A program made the position numbers and the translations under genes. From Cordylochernes scorpioides (taxonomy: Eukaryota > Arthropoda > Arachnida > Pseudoscorpiones > Chernetidae), in contig CP092874.1 in assembly GCA_030710605.1 (NCBI GenBank), positions 24,411,757 to 24,475,756 on the forward strand: a DNA stretch of 64,000 nucleotides, read 5' to 3'. Below are positions 1 through 10,166 of the stretch, piece after piece. The notes beneath the pieces are model-generated. The model saw nothing but the letters and a program-made list of their open reading frames with translations. It was not told where the DNA came from and did not search any database. The first letter of the stretch is position 1. Every line of letters begins with the position of its first letter.

Positions 1-41
1 GTCACATGTAGGGAGCTCCAGGGAACCTTCAGGGGGGGTTG

Positions 42-182
42 ACCAAATAAAATAGGATTCTCTGAATTTAAGGTAACAAGACCAAATATCTCAAATAAAT
101 AAAGTGTGTGGCTTTTCTGTAACAATGCTGTTACTGAAATGTCACACACTTTTATTTATTTGATAAGGCACAATTTGGATTA
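42..182. repeat. Near-palindromic hairpin element, copy A (interrupted)
   Basis: A member of a dispersed family with arms GGTAATAAGACCAAAT and ATTTGGTCTTATTACC around a GTAACAGCGTTGTTAC core. Here the arms are partly degraded, and the outer tail (GCACAATTTGGATTAT) is split by the Helitron at 183-599. The counterpart in copy B is uninterrupted. Confidence 0.6.
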
Positions 183-599
183 TTCTATATACAGTTACGA
201 GCGTCATTCCTCATCTCCTAATCAATCAATCAACTCTGTCACGGTTTGCTTTTTTTTTTTGGAATGGCGCCCTCCTATTGGTCGGCTAAGATCATGCCAC
301 CTTTGCCCCCCCATCATGCACCCCTCCCCACTCGCTATTTCGTCTTTGTGTTGGAGCGGGTCGCTCCCTAAATAAATGCATATATTAGATAATAACCAAA
401 TGGAATCCTCTCTTTCTTTTTCCCAGTAAGAGACGCCTACGGAAGCCAACAGTACATAGACAGATAAAGCACATAGGCTATAGTTATTAACTAACATATG
501 CAATTATTTAAGGCGACAATTTATAATTGTAACAAATAGTATTTGAATCAAAACATTTAATCGGGTAAAACACGGGCGTTGCCCGGGTCATTCGGCTAG
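183..599 (+). mobile_element. Helitron-like non-autonomous element (copy A only)
   Basis: The element starts TTCTATATACAGTTACG and ends in a GC hairpin (CACGGGCGTTGCCCGGG) followed by CTAG, with A before and T after. These are Helitron hallmarks: a 3' hairpin, a CTRR end, insertion between A and T, and no target duplication. Copy B keeps the exact empty site, reading GGATTATAGATTAT near 40482-40496. No Rep/helicase coding is present, so it depends on a helper. A relative lies at 35421-35815. Confidence 0.75.
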
Positions 600-601
600 T
601 A

Positions 602-973
602 GATTATAAACACAAGGTAATAAGACCATATCCAAATAAATAAATAGTGTGCGACGGTTCGGTAACAGCGTTGTTACCATCTTCAGACAAAAGTACTGAA
701 TGAGAAATTTTACCACAGCATGTTTTAAATAGTTACTGTTATCAAGTGTGTAAACAAGATAGCAGATAAGAATTATTCTAAGAATAATATTCTGTGTTTC
801 TCAGAAAACTATCTTCTTCTTATCTGCTATCTTGTTTACACTTGATAACAGTAACTATTTAAAACATGCTGTGGTAAAATTTCTAATTCAGTACTTTTGC
901 CCGAAGATGGTAACAATGCTGTTACCAAAACATCACATACAATTTATTTATTTGGATTTGGTCTTATTACCTT
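602..973. repeat. Long hairpin element with about 80-bp inner arms (copy A)
   Basis: Outer arms carry the GGTAATAAGACC / GGTCTTATTACC pair. Inside is a second inverted repeat of roughly 80 bases (AGTACTGAATGAGAAATTTT... and its complement ...AATTCAGTACT) around a short centre near 790. It ends exactly where the SINE at 974 begins. The counterpart is 40491-40861. Confidence 0.7.
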
Positions 974-1267
974 GAGGGTGGTTGGTGGAAGGATGGTCTA
1001 AACTGTTGGTTTTCGACCGCTACGACCCGGGTTCAATTCCCGCATTGGGCACTTTTTCTGATAAAAAAAAAAAAATGCTTCAATGGCTCCCGATTCTTGC
1101 AAAAGTCAAACCCCACCAGCGAGTGCAAGTAACCAAACGGGGCTCTGGAACATTTGTAAGTGCAAAGTCGAATTGCTTTTCACATGTGTAGACATGAGGT
1201 GCACTTACAGTAAAAGCAGTTGCCAACTTCTACCCACGTGTACTAGGGATAAGCAAAAAAAAAAAAA
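974..1267 (+). mobile_element. tRNA-derived SINE, full length (copy A)
   Basis: The head has a pol III B-box (GGGTTCAATTCCC) preceded by an A-box-like GGTGGAAGGATGG. An A-rich linker, a body with CCCCACCAGCGAGTGC and GTAAGTGCAAAGTCGA, and an end GGGATAAGC plus poly-A follow. At least a dozen related copies occur in the window on both strands. Confidence 0.75.
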
Positions 1268-1569
1268 CTTGACTTTATTTATTACACACACTATTTGTTT
1301 TTGATTGGTCTTGCTACTTTATGTTTCTAATTTAAATTCAAATTGTACCTTATCATTAGGACTCTGAATAATTTTTAAAAAAGGCTCACTTGACAAAGTT
1401 AGTTTTTAAGGCAAATTTGTAGGTAATGAGGAATCTTTTAAAAAGCCATTCTTCAATTAGCACTTTTACTTTCCCAGCAAGATTGGGTTTGAAAATGGAA
1501 GAGTTATTTTATTCCCTCTAAATATTGATGCCAGCTGTTGACACTCAGGTGTTTACATGTAGGTGTAGG

Positions 1570-1692
1570 TACATTTGTAAGTGCAAAGTCGAACTTCTTT
1601 TCACATGTGTAGACATGTGGTGCACTTACAGTAAAAGCAGTCACCAACTTCTACCCACCATGATTAGCATGGCTTGTACCAAGTGTACATGT
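1570..1692 (+). mobile_element. SINE fragment, 3' half (copy A)
   Basis: Matches the body and end of the SINE at 974-1267. The copy B equivalent (41490-41695) is about 100 bases longer at its 5' side, so copy A has an internal deletion. Confidence 0.65.
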
Positions 1693-1703
1693 ACAATGGC
1701 TGG

Positions 1704-1900
1704 TATATGGTCCAATTTGGAATATAGATAAGTAACACAAGGTATTTGGACCAAATCCAAATGCCTTAAAAAAAGTGTTTGGTCTTATTACCTTATGTTC
1801 CTATCTATAATCCAAATTGTACCTTATCATTTATTGATAGACTTCAATGAGGACCTACAAAGTTATTCACACACTTTATTTGGATTTGATTTTATTACCT
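1704..1900. repeat. Degraded hairpin elements
   Basis: Contains CCAATTTGGA and TCCAAATTGTACC ends with AAGTGTTTGGTCTTATTACC between them, plus a second partial arm near 1865-1900. This is the same family as 602-973. The counterpart is about 41705-41885. Confidence 0.5.
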
Positions 1901-2130
1901 TAGGTACAAAGGTTCTATTCCCAAGCCATCCAACCAGATGACAAGACTACCCAGAGGCATTATAACTCCTAGTTGCTTCTGTTGAAGGGGACATGTGTTA
2001 GCCTGAATATAGAGAAATACAATTGTGCAAGAAACTTGACCCCTTGGATGCATTTTGATATTATTAAAAGTGGAGAATATCAAGTTGAAATCATTGAAAC
2101 AAGAGATTATTTTATTGAAAAGTGAAGAGT

Positions 2131-2364
2131 CTTCTTCTCTTCTTATCTCCACTCAATCACACTAAGGTATCAAGCTTGTAAAGCTCGAAACTTTTGATGG
2201 TGTCTGCCGGGGAAGAGTAGAGCTCATCAATGGATAAGTCAATACAGTCAATAATATGTCTTGGGGTTGCAGGCTGAGAATTGCACTTAGTACATAGTGG
2301 GAAAACCTTGCAACTATTCTGGAAAGTCATTGTCCGTAGATGACCAGACTTAAGTCTGGAAATC
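2131..2364 (-). mobile_element. 5'-truncated LINE, C-terminal zinc-knuckle region (copy A only)
   Basis: Flanked by a 12-base target duplication AAAGTGAAGAGT (2119-2130 and 2365-2376). The minus strand encodes a peptide with RLKSGHLRTMTFQ, CTKCNSQPATPRHIIDC and IDELYSSPAD, the C-x2-C...H-x3-4-C pattern found at the C-terminus of non-LTR retrotransposon polyproteins. The 3' tail ends TGATTGAGTGGAGATAAG with GAA repeats. Copy B has the empty site near 42440. Confidence 0.8.
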
Positions 2365-2550
2365 AAAGTGAAGAGTGCTTGTCAAGAGTCACCAAAATCA
2401 ACTTGATAGATAATTAACTACAGCATGTTTCAACCGGATACAAATTTGTATTTTAAGCCAGACCTACATTTGAATTCATACTCTCTAAATATAGGGCCAC
2501 CAAGCTCAGGAAGAACATACTCAAAATAAAAAGCCACCCCAACTTAGGTA

Positions 2551-2650
2551 GAATACAGCACAACCTCTCTATATAGAACAACAGCTAGTTGCTGAACCCA
2601 AAGTGTCCTTTAGGGAGCAGTGTCCTCTTACAGGAGTGTATAAGACAGAT
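2551..2650. repeat. pogo-type MITE remnant
   Basis: Carries TACAGCACAACCTCTCTATA and the CAAAGTGTCCTTTAGGG and GTGTCCTCTTAC signatures of the family at 2865-3042. The right end is lost. Confidence 0.5.
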
Positions 2651-2864
2651 AGTCTTAATAAACTGTAAATAGCCAAAGCCTAAACAGAACAGTATAATTC
2701 AGGAAGACTGAAATCTACACCAACCAATGTGTAACATGAAACTGTGGCATCCCATAAATACCGCCAGCTTATATTGGCTTCTCACACTGCACATGAAGGA
2801 GTTATAGTCAGGAAAGACCATTAAAACCTGTAGCCACACACAGATAGAATTCAATAAATATATA

Positions 2865-3042
2865 CATTAGAACCTCCAAGAGAGGACACTCACGCTAGAG
2901 AACATCTCTTTATAAAGGACAGTTTTCATTTGCAAAATTACCATTTTTACCATTAAGCAACTCTCCAGTAAGAGGACACTTCTCCCTAAAGGACACTTTG
3001 GCTCTGCAATTAGGTGTCCTTTACAGAGAGGTTCTACTGTAT
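2865..3042. mobile_element. pogo/Tigger-like MITE (family B, copy A)
   Basis: TA-flanked, with inverted ends resembling TACAGTAGAACCTC and GAGGTTCTACTGTA and repeated GAGGACAC/GTGTCCTTT motifs inside. CAGT ends and a TA duplication are typical of the pogo branch of Tc1/mariner. The counterpart is 42944-43122. Confidence 0.65.
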
Positions 3043-3198
3043 ATATATATATTTTATGTTTACATATTTATATTTAAAAAAAAAAATGATTAATAAATCT
3101 TCAACTTATAACATCTCATGGGCAGTTTACTATGTTAGTCAACTTGTGTTTATAGCCCTCTCACAAAACTTTTAAATATTTTTGAAGGTCATCCAAAA

Positions 3199-3332
3199 AT
3201 ACAGTAGAATACAACACAACTAAAACACCTAAAAAGCAGAGTCAAAGTGTCCTTTAGGGCGAGGTGTCCTCTTACCAGAGTTGCTAGTAATTTTTGGTAA
3301 TGAAAACTCTACTCACAGAGATCCTATTGTAT
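3199..3332. repeat. pogo-type MITE, diverged
   Basis: Starts TACAGTAGAATACAAC and ends near GATCCTATTGTATA, with GTGTCCTTTAGGGCGAGG inside. This is family B with damaged ends. Confidence 0.5.
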
Positions 3333-4190
3333 ACATCCTTGGGGATAGAAACATCTATATAAAAAATCTACCAATAAGTAAATGAAAACCTTCCACTTTT
3401 TAAAAATTGAAATTTAATTGAGGGACCCATAAACTAGACTCCAGTCTATATATAGCCTCAGGCACCCTTACATGCCTCTGAACATGGTGTACTTGCAGCA
3501 GTGTCTGGATTTGTACTACACATAGCCTTTGAAATATAAATTGAAAACTATTTTAAAACTTTCTTGTACAATATAAATTAATGGTTCCCAACTTGACAAG
3601 ACATATTTTAATGAAGCCTAAGAATGATGCATTGATAACAATTTATGGCTAACATCTCAGGCATGTATAATTCACTTATATGCTTATTCTAGGAATGCAA
3701 TAGCCATATTTCAGCACTATTATTATAGGCTAGGGAATGAATGACCTAGAGCTTCGCCCCAGTTCTCCCCAAGTGAAATGTTTTCCAAACAAATATATAT
3801 ATATTTTTTAAATGTTTTTAGAATTATTTAATTAAATAAGAGCATCAGTGATGATATACGTTTATGTGATTACCATTATTTTCTGATTTCAAACTCTATT
3901 TAAAATGTCATCCAGATAGGTCAAATAGTGAGGAAACATATACAAGGAGAGAAACATTGCACTTCTTTTTAATTCTAAGGATTCAATTTAAAGAAATATT
4001 TTATTGTGTGCTGTGTGTTATAAAAAAATCCTTACAATATCCTTAAAAAAAAAAAAAAAGGAAAATATACGTACGAAGATAATAAATGAAATATGTTGTA
4101 GCAAACTATTTATTTATCATATATGAAGAGATATTCAATTTTAAGAAACTTATCCCTGGTGTGTGTTTTCAACTTAATAATCAATTTTGA
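3333..4190. other. No gene seen
   Basis: AT-rich sequence without a credible reading frame, RNA gene or clear repeat boundary. The same holds for its counterpart at about 43320-44206. Confidence 0.5.
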
Positions 4191-4332
4191 TACAGTTAAA
4201 CCTGTCTATAGTGTCCCCTCTTGGGACTCACCAAAATAGGGTGCTATAGACAGGTCACTTTTAATGTAAATTGTATCGTACTATGTAATCCGGGCGCTAT
4301 TTAGAGGGGGCGCTATAGACAGGTTTAACTAT
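4191..4332. mobile_element. pogo-like MITE, family A (copy A)
   Basis: Ends TACAGTTAAACCTGTCTATA and its complement, TA target, with a repeated inner TATAGACAGGTCAC. At least six copies lie in the window. The counterpart is 44207-44344. Confidence 0.7.
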
Positions 4333-5332
4333 ATTTATATTTTGCTACTCTGTAAACATGCCTCATTGCCTCTGGCATTTTTATAAATTTTAATTAATTT
4401 TTTTTTTGCCTTAAATAAATTTCTGTGTCATCCTGAAGCTTATCTTTCCTAATTTTTTTACATGACAATATTGATACATTTATCAACAGTTTGTTGTTGT
4501 TACTTGTATATATTTCCTTGTACAAAGTTTACACAAATTCCATGAGTTCATATCAACAGTTTAGGAACAAGACTAATGTATTTTATAAAATTATTATTTT
4601 TTTTAATTTGATTTGGTGATAAGAATTTTGATATGTGCTGACTGACAGCTAAGAGACAAGCATATTCCTGAGAAGTGGAGAAGAGAGATTTTGCTGCTGT
4701 AGAGAGGCGGAGGAAGTTTCCAAAGAAACGGGGAGGAAGTGGGGAGCAACAGGAAATACAACAGTACAGGATGGAAACAACCAACTCCTAGCCACCAGAA
4801 CACCGCTTGTTGCCCGGATAATGATCATGACAGAAGGCTATTAGGGGGGGGGGAAAGGTATCCTGTGATTGTACAAATGAAAGTTACTGAGGACTTGTAC
4901 TATCTGTTTGGAATAAATATTAACTAATTGGGGGTTACCTTTTCTTGATTTATTAAGAAAGGGTGTTTGTGGTAGACATATTATTTATTACCAGTTTCAA
5001 ACAAGACACGCTATATCTGATCTGGATAATTGCACGTGAAACTATTTACAATAATTGTAGTAGAGTAGGTAACAGTATTATCAAAAAGAAAATAAACAAC
5101 TAAGAAGAAGAGCATTGAATAAACATATACATTAAACAAATTAGAAACAACATAAGTTGTGGCAGACATAGTGGAATCATTTAAAAATCAACAATTAGAT
5201 GATATTAGCCGCTAAGAGCAACTTTCAGTTTCATGATCAAGAAATACCTTTTATCTCCAAGTAGACAATATTACCATCAGGTCAATTAGGTTATGTTCAT
5301 GTATGGCAATTTTAATTAGGAGTTATAAATTA
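4333..5332. other. No gene seen
   Basis: AT-rich with a short purine-rich stretch near 4670-4760 and a poly-G run near 4846. No coding frame is supported. The copy B equivalent (44345-45261) differs by small indels. Confidence 0.5.
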
Positions 5333-5794
5333 CTAGACGAATGACCCGGGCAACGCCCGGGTTTTACCTGATTAAATGTTTTTATTCAAATAATATTCGT
5401 TACGAATATTCATTCTGCTCGAATGAATGTTTTTCTGTTAGAATTTTGTTCCTGCGTACAAAATAATGAACTGGTTTCACCCGTGGTCTCTGCTTTTTGA
5501 AATTTTTCCCGATATAATTATGTATCTAATAATCAAACATGATACAGCAATATCGTCATCATCATTTTCTGACTAAAAATATATAGTTTTAATAAAAAAA
5601 AGTTAAAAATGTAAAAAAAAGTTCTTCAAATGAAAGAAAGAAATAGCCAAAAATACTAATCAAAATGCAGCCGAAAATTTTCCTCAGGTTTATAAAAAGC
5701 GACATGCAAAATTTGGTACCAATTGGTTCAGTAGTTTTTGAGTTTATCGCGAAACAGACAGACAGACAGAAATTGACTTTTATATATATAGAGA
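5333..5794 (-). mobile_element. Helitron-like non-autonomous element (copy A only)
   Basis: On the minus strand it begins TCTCTATATATATAAAAG after an A and ends CCCGGGCGTTGCCCGGG-TCATTCGT-CTAG before a T. The TC start, 3' hairpin, CTAG end and A/T target are canonical Helitron features. Copy B holds the uninterrupted site GATTATTTTGACG near 45650-45664. No coding capacity. Confidence 0.8.
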
Positions 5795-6218
5795 TTTTGA
5801 TGATGTTGTGTTGACACTGTCAAGTTCAACTCTTTGGAGACTATATGGTGACAAATATTGTCCAATTTGATCTGTTAGTGACATCACTTACAGTTTATCT
5901 AGTGACTTTCTGGTAGCTTTCTTGATCCTTTCTAGTCAGACCCCTTCTAGCTAGCTCATTGCAGGTCTTCCTATCTTCCTTCAATTTTTTTAACTAACAT
6001 CTTTTCTTTGCTATCATTGTGTCTGAAGTAGGTCAGTTTTTGTTTACATATTTGGGATATTTATAAGTGATAAATTTTAAATAAAAGCAACCAAGACTTA
6101 CTTTAAATCAACCATTTTCACTTGCCAAACACAGGCTATTTAATTTAACCGACTATAATTGGACACAACTTGATTATAATTTTGATGCCTTGGGAGTGTG
6201 GAAACAAAGAAATAACTA

Positions 6219-7509
6219 CAGTAAAACCCCTCTATAGTGAACCCCAATGGGACAGAGCTTTTGGTTCACTATAGCCACGGTTCACTATAGCCACGGTTTG
6301 GCTATTTTTTTTTTACTTTTCAAAAATTTTAGACCGTATAATTAAAAAACAGCCATACACACAAGAAGAGGCTGCCTCTTAATAGTGGTCACTTTATTTT
6401 AATTCCCTTAATTGACTAATTTCCTTATATTAATACTGAATAATAATAGAAATCATTAGATAATAGGTTCTTCTTATGATTAACATACATGTACCTCTAT
6501 GTCTAAGTTAAAAATCAAGACAAATCCTAGGCAAAGTTTTATTAAATATATATTCAAAGATATGAAATGATTTTAAAACATCATTATATAATACACATTG
6601 TTTACTTGGAAAAATGGCTCTAACACCTTGTTGCATCAAAGCATTCTTCAAGCATTGCACCATTCAAATAAAGTTTGTTTTTCTTCCATTTCATGTTTCC
6701 CCATATTCTTCTAGGTCTAGATTTCGTTTTTTTTTAACCTGCCATGCAAAACATTGTTGACTTTAAAATCACCATAGTTAATGGCATAAAAATAATTTTT
6801 GTTTCATCACGGGACCGTTTATTTGGACTTTTTTTTTTTTTTAAGTTCTAAAACGTACGATCGCGATCGCGGCAAAAGTTGAAGTTGATTCCTCTTTGTA
6901 ACAACTTTTAATAACTTTATATTTTATCTTTTATAATAGAAAAGTTATATTCTCTTATTTTAATATGTTCTTAACATTTTGCCTATGTTGTTTCACTTTG
7001 AAAAGTTCTGTAAATGGCCTTTTTTTTTTTTTTATGAAATAATGCTTTTGTTTTTAAAATGCCTTTGTTTTCTTCATTTTGGAAGCCATTTGCATTTTTT
7101 ATATTTCAAATTTAATGGATGCAAAGATATTCTAATTAATAAAAAGTATAATGTGTAAAAATTTATACAACATACAGCAAAAATAAAGTGCAAAACAAAC
7201 AAACAAACAATGCCGCTAAATTTATTGTTTTGAAATCGCGATCCGCGAGCTTTAAACATGCTCAAAATTTTGTTTTTTAATTTTTTTTTAAATCACAATT
7301 CTAAGTTCGTTATAAGCATAGTATTTTTAATAGATTTTATCATTTTGGGACCCGAAATAGGTTCGTTATAGGGGTAGTTCGTTATTCTAAAAATCGCAAA
7401 GTTCGTTATAACGATGGTATTTTCAATGGAATGGAATTGGGAATCGGCGTGGGTTCGTTATAAGGGAAGGTTCGTTATATCCAGGGTTCGTTATAGCGGG
7501 GTTTTACTG
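6219..7509. mobile_element. 1.29-kb pogo-like DNA transposon, non-autonomous (copy A only)
   Basis: TA-flanked (6217-6218, 7510-7511). The ends are CAGTAAAACCCCTCTATAG and CTATAACGAACCC-type repeats closing in GCGGGGTTTTACTG. Several internal subterminal repeats read TTCGTTATA or TTCACTATAGCCACGG. The interior is AT-rich and encodes no transposase. Copy B has the empty TA site at 46285-46286. Confidence 0.75.
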
Positions 7510-7511
7510 TA

Positions 7512-8370
7512 TATTTGTTCAACCAAGATAGATCTTCACCACAAAGCTATACTTTTGCCTCTACTTAAGAAAGAAGTTGTACATCAGACACTAAGCAGAG
7601 ACGGATGTGTAACGAGGGTTGACTAACATTCTCTTTGTTAATGAAGGGGACTAATTACAACCTCAATCACAATTAAGGTCAGAGAACCACTCGGGTAGAC
7701 GACAGACAATCCTTCGACTTAGCAAACCTCTAAGGAAGGGGTCTTTTCAACTTAGAGTAGAAAGCCTCTCTCTCCTTGATTGTATATAATTTCACATATA
7801 GTCTATATGTGTGTGTGCTTCCCTCTTGCTATATCTATTTTTAAATTTGGTGTGCATGCTTTATCATTGATGAATGTCAATAGAATTACTTGGGAAAATA
7901 TAAAAACTAAGGATATCACAGACACAGTATGGTTTTGCTTCCTATGTATGCGTGACCATCCAAGACTCCCTGCACTAAGAATCCTCTTTATGCATGTAGT
8001 TGGGCTGGTGTCAACCAGAAAGACACACAAATTGCTCTTTAAACTGAGATTCTACTAGATTGCCACATGCAACAGAGAAAGTTAAGAACATTGAAAATTT
8101 AATATCCTGCACTTATTTTTATACACTTTTTGTGAACTTACAAAAATAAAAACTTTTTTTTTTAATAGATAAGTTACAATTTGATTTAAAAATTAGAATC
8201 CACAGGGACTTCTTGTAAAATATACTTCTCTATACCGTATAAATCTCTAATCACGATGAAATTGGGAAAAACCTTTAAAAATACAAAAATATTTTCTCAC
8301 AATGAGTTTCTTTTTTCTCTTTAAACTCATTGTGGTAAAATACTTTTGTACATGTAAATATTATTGACTG
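7512..8370. other. No convincing gene; conserved with copy B
   Basis: Contains a 92-codon frame on the plus strand (7780-8058) that is kept with changes in copy B (46545-46829). It has no recognisable domain and also a frame on the opposite strand. Treated as noncoding. Confidence 0.4.
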
Positions 8371-8488
8371 TATTGACTCATCCATTGATGAGCTCTACTC
8401 TTCCCCGGCAGACACCATCAACAAGCTTTACAAGCTTGATACTTCAGTGTGATTGAGTGGAGATAAGAAAGAAGAAGAAGACTTTTAT
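8371..8488 (+). mobile_element. LINE 3' tail, family 1 (copy A)
   Basis: Reads GAGCTCTACTCTTCCCCGGC...AAGCTTGATAC...TGATTGAGTGGAGATAAG plus GAA repeats, the 3' end of the element at 2131-2364 in the other orientation. In copy B the same tail is split by another LINE (48287-48559). Confidence 0.65.
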
Positions 8489-9041
8489 ATTTTTAAAACG
8501 TTATCACAATTTTATCATGAATAGATCTTAATTTATCTACCAGATCCCAGTACAATTTCACTTTTTTTTCTATTTTTCCAGGGGAATAAGTTTCTCTTTT
8601 TAAAGATGTTTTCACTTTAATAAAATGAAATCACAAAAACTAACAATGGGTGGGCTACCACACAACTTAACATTATTATAGCAACTAACTAACCTAGTGC
8701 ACATCTTCTTCCTTCTTAAAACATGATGGCACCAGGGAGAGGGGTGGTCAACTTTTTTTATAGTTACATAACTTCCTTGAGGGGAGGGGGAACTGGGGGA
8801 GGGAGGATATTTAAAATATTTTATATAAGGAGGGGGGTGAAGAAGGAAAAACTGGAGGAGGAATTGAAAGAATCCCAATAAGTGATGCAGACCTACCATC
8901 AATCAATGATGGCTTTGTATTGTGGTGATATATATGTGTATTTTGTTGGGCTGCTGGCATTCTTAAATGAGAAAATCCTTTAGTTTAGTTTAGAACATTG
9001 TGGGGGATTGATTATATATATAGTGATCAACTGAAATATAC

Positions 9042-9184
9042 AATTTTTTTTTTTTGCTTATCCCAAGTACACATGGTACAGGCCATGATAATCATGGTGG
9101 GTAGAGGTTAGCGACTGCTTTTACTGTAAGCTCACCACGTGTCTACACATGTGAAAAGCAGTTCGACTTTGCACTTACAAATAT
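9042..9184 (-). mobile_element. SINE fragment (copy A)
   Basis: 3' half of the tRNA-derived SINE in reverse: poly-T, GCTTATCCCAAGTACAC, ending at CTTTGCACTTACAAAT. The counterpart is 49170-49313. Confidence 0.65.
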
Positions 9185-9235
9185 ACAATCTAAATTATAG
9201 GAATGTGCGTATATATATATATATATGTTACTTAA

Positions 9236-9353
9236 TGAATGCACTAAACAGGACTTTTGAGAGAGGCCGCTGCTTATCATAAAACAGCTTGAAGAGCATG
9301 AATTCATGGAATTTGTGTAATCTTTACACAAGGGGATAAGAAACAACAACTTA
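9236..9353 (+). mobile_element. LINE 3' fragment, family 2 (copy A)
   Basis: Matches the 3' end of the element at 48287-48559 in the opposite orientation, ending GGGGATAAGAAACAACAAC. The counterpart is about 49365-49482. Confidence 0.55.
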
Positions 9354-10026
9354 ATGAATAATATATAATTTGTGGCACAAAATCCACCTAAACTTTGGAT
9401 TTCATTTTGTACGATAACAAAATACTATCATCATTGGTTTTGTGTATCTTAATATAGATTATTGGTTAGTTCTCTTTCTTTATGTTTTGACTGTGTGAAT
9501 GAATAGAATGAATTCCAAGCAGATATATGTTAAGAATCACATGTATCATTGGGAAACAAGATTAAAAAAATCAATTATAAGTAAAATGTAAGTAATGGTG
9601 TATCTAACAAAATTACACTAAATACAGCGCTGTTACTGAAACTTCATTTAGTTTTTACTTTATTTATGGTCTTGTTACCATATGTTACTTATCTATAAGC
9701 CAGACTGTACTATAGCAGTATTGTTAGTAATATTGTTAGCAATTTGAGATTTTAATATTTTATTATATAATTTGGTATACTTGGCATTTTAAAATCATAT
9801 TTATAATTAATGCAAGAAGTCCCATTAATATCTAGTTGATCTCTTTAATTTGACACCCCAAGAGATCAGGGCTTTCGGTTGAATTAAGGTAAGTGTAGAA
9901 TTAAAGTCAATTATATGATTTCAATACAAAATTAACTGCTGGTGGACATTTTTATAGGATAACCAAATTTAGAATTGAAATAATATTTTTTATAGAAAAT
10001 ACTGTTGTAATATATATTTTAGTAAA
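9354..10026. other. No gene seen
   Basis: AT-rich. It includes a short hairpin-family remnant near 9622-9700. In copy B two extra SINEs interrupt the equivalent stretch. Confidence 0.45.
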
Positions 10027-10166
10027 TACAGTTAAACCTGTCTATAGCTCCCCCTCTTGAGACTCAATAGGGTCCTATAGACAGGTCACTTTGTAAATTG
10101 AATCATACTACGTATTTAAAATTGGGCGCTATAAAGAGGGAGACGCTATAGACAGGTTTAACTGTA
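10027..10166. mobile_element. pogo-like MITE, family A (copy A)
   Basis: TACAGTTAAACCTGTCTATA and its complement as ends, TA target. The counterpart is 50820-50975, which is slightly longer inside. Confidence 0.7.

Noticed and set aside
974-1060. SINE head as a functional tRNA gene
   Set aside because: It has A- and B-box-like motifs, but the stems do not form a sound cloverleaf, and the same sequence recurs as part of a dispersed SINE.
7780-8058. 92-codon frame on the plus strand with a partner in copy B
   Set aside because: There are also open frames on the opposite strand, with no domain and no splice or polyadenylation context.
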